From Candidatus Uhrbacteria bacterium (GTDB lineage: Bacteria > Patescibacteriota > Patescibacteriia > JACQSD01), in the NCBI GenBank assembly GCA_016206165.1, contig JACQSD010000008.1:1-13559 (forward strand): a stretch of DNA of 13,559 nucleotides, read 5' to 3'. Below the pieces are notes generated by a model. That model worked only from the letters and a program-made list of their open reading frames with translations, searched no databases and was not told the DNA's origin. This document shows, piece by piece, positions 13,055-13,559 of the stretch. The position numbers and the translations under genes are program-made. Position 1 is the stretch's first letter, and each line of letters starts with the position of its first letter.

Positions 13055-13559
13055 TTAAATCCTCCGTCTGGTGCTCAAATAGAAATCAAGTGCACCGAGT
13101 TGACGTGTAAAAAATTGCTTTGGGTTCTGCTGCATCATTTTACGCAGCTCTGATTTCTTTATCCATCGTACATCACGCACTTCATCCGCTTGCGCTGTCG
13201 GTTGTTTATTCTCCACCTCGCAGATAAACACAAATCCGACCCACGGCTTGCCACCCTTCGTCTGCTGAATACAGCAGAAGGGTACGAATGCAAAGCTGCC
13301 ATCATTGCGGGGTGCATATTGCTTTGTTCTGTTAGCGGGTCGAATCTTGGTTATATATAATCCTGTCTCCTCGAATACTTCCCTTCGGAGAGCACTGAAT
13401 ACATCCTCATATCGGTTCATCCACCCAACTGGCATCTCAATCGTACCTGAATACTGAGGATCACGCCGTGGCTTCCAGCGCGTCTGAATCAAAACCTCAG
13501 TCCCCTTTTTACCCCCCCCTCTGCGCTCAATAATTGCGGAAACTACGGGAATGCAGATA
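13055..13559 (-). CDS. Nudix hydrolase, 5' end outside window
   Basis: A partial gene: the frame stays open from the stop at 13055 to the right edge, giving 167 visible residues. Upstream of the first possible start in the window (a TTG at 13492), the frame encodes 'VVSAIIERRGGGKKGTEVLI' (visible residues 5-24), which fits the first strands of a Nudix fold, so the true start lies further out. The Nudix box (45-67) is perfect: Gly45, five residues, Glu51, seven residues, Arg59-Glu60, Glu63-Glu64, Gly66. The end 'FFTRQLGALDFYLSTRRRI' completes the protein. A run of eight Gs on the coding strand (13512-13519) encodes part of 'RRGGGKK'. It precedes the double-Nudix gene by 8 bp. Substrate unknown. 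Confidence 0.88.
   Translation of the reverse strand, partial: ICIPVVSAIIERRGGGKKGTEVLIQTRWKPRRDPQYSGTIEMPVGWMNRYEDVFSALRREVFEETGLYITKIRPANRTKQYAPRNDGSFAFVPFCCIQQTKGGKPWVGFVFICEVENKQPTAQADEVRDVRWIKKSELRKMMQQNPKQFFTRQLGALDFYLSTRRRI

Noticed and set aside
13490..13492. TTG at 13492 as the start of the right-edge Nudix gene
   Set aside because: The frame upstream remains open to the edge and encodes a fitting first strand of the Nudix fold, so the gene is partial.
1..13559. CRISPR array, tRNA, rRNA, transposase or phage genes
   Set aside because: No regularly spaced direct repeats, cloverleaf with CCA end, rRNA-like blocks or recombinase motifs were seen on reading both strands; small RNAs cannot be excluded without computation.
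1..13559. Alternative genetic code (UGA as glycine)
   Set aside because: TGA closes several genes at natural domain ends, and no family-conserved region reads through an internal TGA.

Overview
The window looks like a stretch of chromosome from a Candidatus Patescibacteria (CPR) bacterium. The evidence is indirect: genes are packed with 4-bp ATGA overlaps, most starts lack a clear Shine-Dalgarno sequence, and two products are of kinds I associate with CPR genomes. These are a 58-residue multi-cysteine protein and an N-terminal 'AWFVDP...' segment in a secreted CAP protein. TGA is used as an ordinary stop, so the Gracilibacteria/Absconditabacteria code is not in use. Base composition is roughly balanced. 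No rRNA, tRNA, CRISPR array, transposase or phage gene was seen. The finer taxon is unknown.

Region 1 (1-8576, all minus strand) holds eight genes for membrane or exported proteins. In transcription order these are a DoxX-like protein, a GT-B glycosyltransferase-like protein, a small polytopic membrane protein, and a larger one that shares its motifs and is fused to an NHL-type propeller. A new promoter at about 4293-4320 then serves a secreted PsbP/Mog1-like protein, a membrane-anchored sorbosone/glucose-dehydrogenase-like propeller, a secreted double-CAP protein and an EamA transporter. The tight coupling suggests one or two operons working on the cell envelope or on sugars and lipids. The substrate and pathway cannot be read from the sequence.

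Region 2 (8577-10702) is a compact SOS cassette on the plus strand. A GAAC-N4-GTTC LexA box sits exactly in the 17-bp spacer of the promoter. It drives a LexA-like repressor whose peptidase half closely resembles UmuD, followed by a Y-family polymerase with a QRSLF clamp-binding motif. A GC-rich compound repeat forms the leader, and a 64-bp imperfect palindrome fills the gap between the two genes.

Region 3 (10703-13559, minus strand) reads inward from the right edge. It holds a partial Nudix hydrolase, a two-domain Nudix protein, a SerB-like HAD phosphatase, a membrane-anchored cyclophilin and the small cysteine-rich protein. Spacing is tight and this is probably one operon, with its promoter outside the window. 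It converges on the polymerase gene at an AT-rich hairpin.

No gene-free stretch exceeds about 176 bp. Nearly every gap holds a palindrome, a direct repeat or a promoter. The most notable points are the self-regulated LexA/UmuD hybrid next to a UmuC/DinB-like polymerase, and the paired DE...LHE membrane proteins within the envelope gene cluster.
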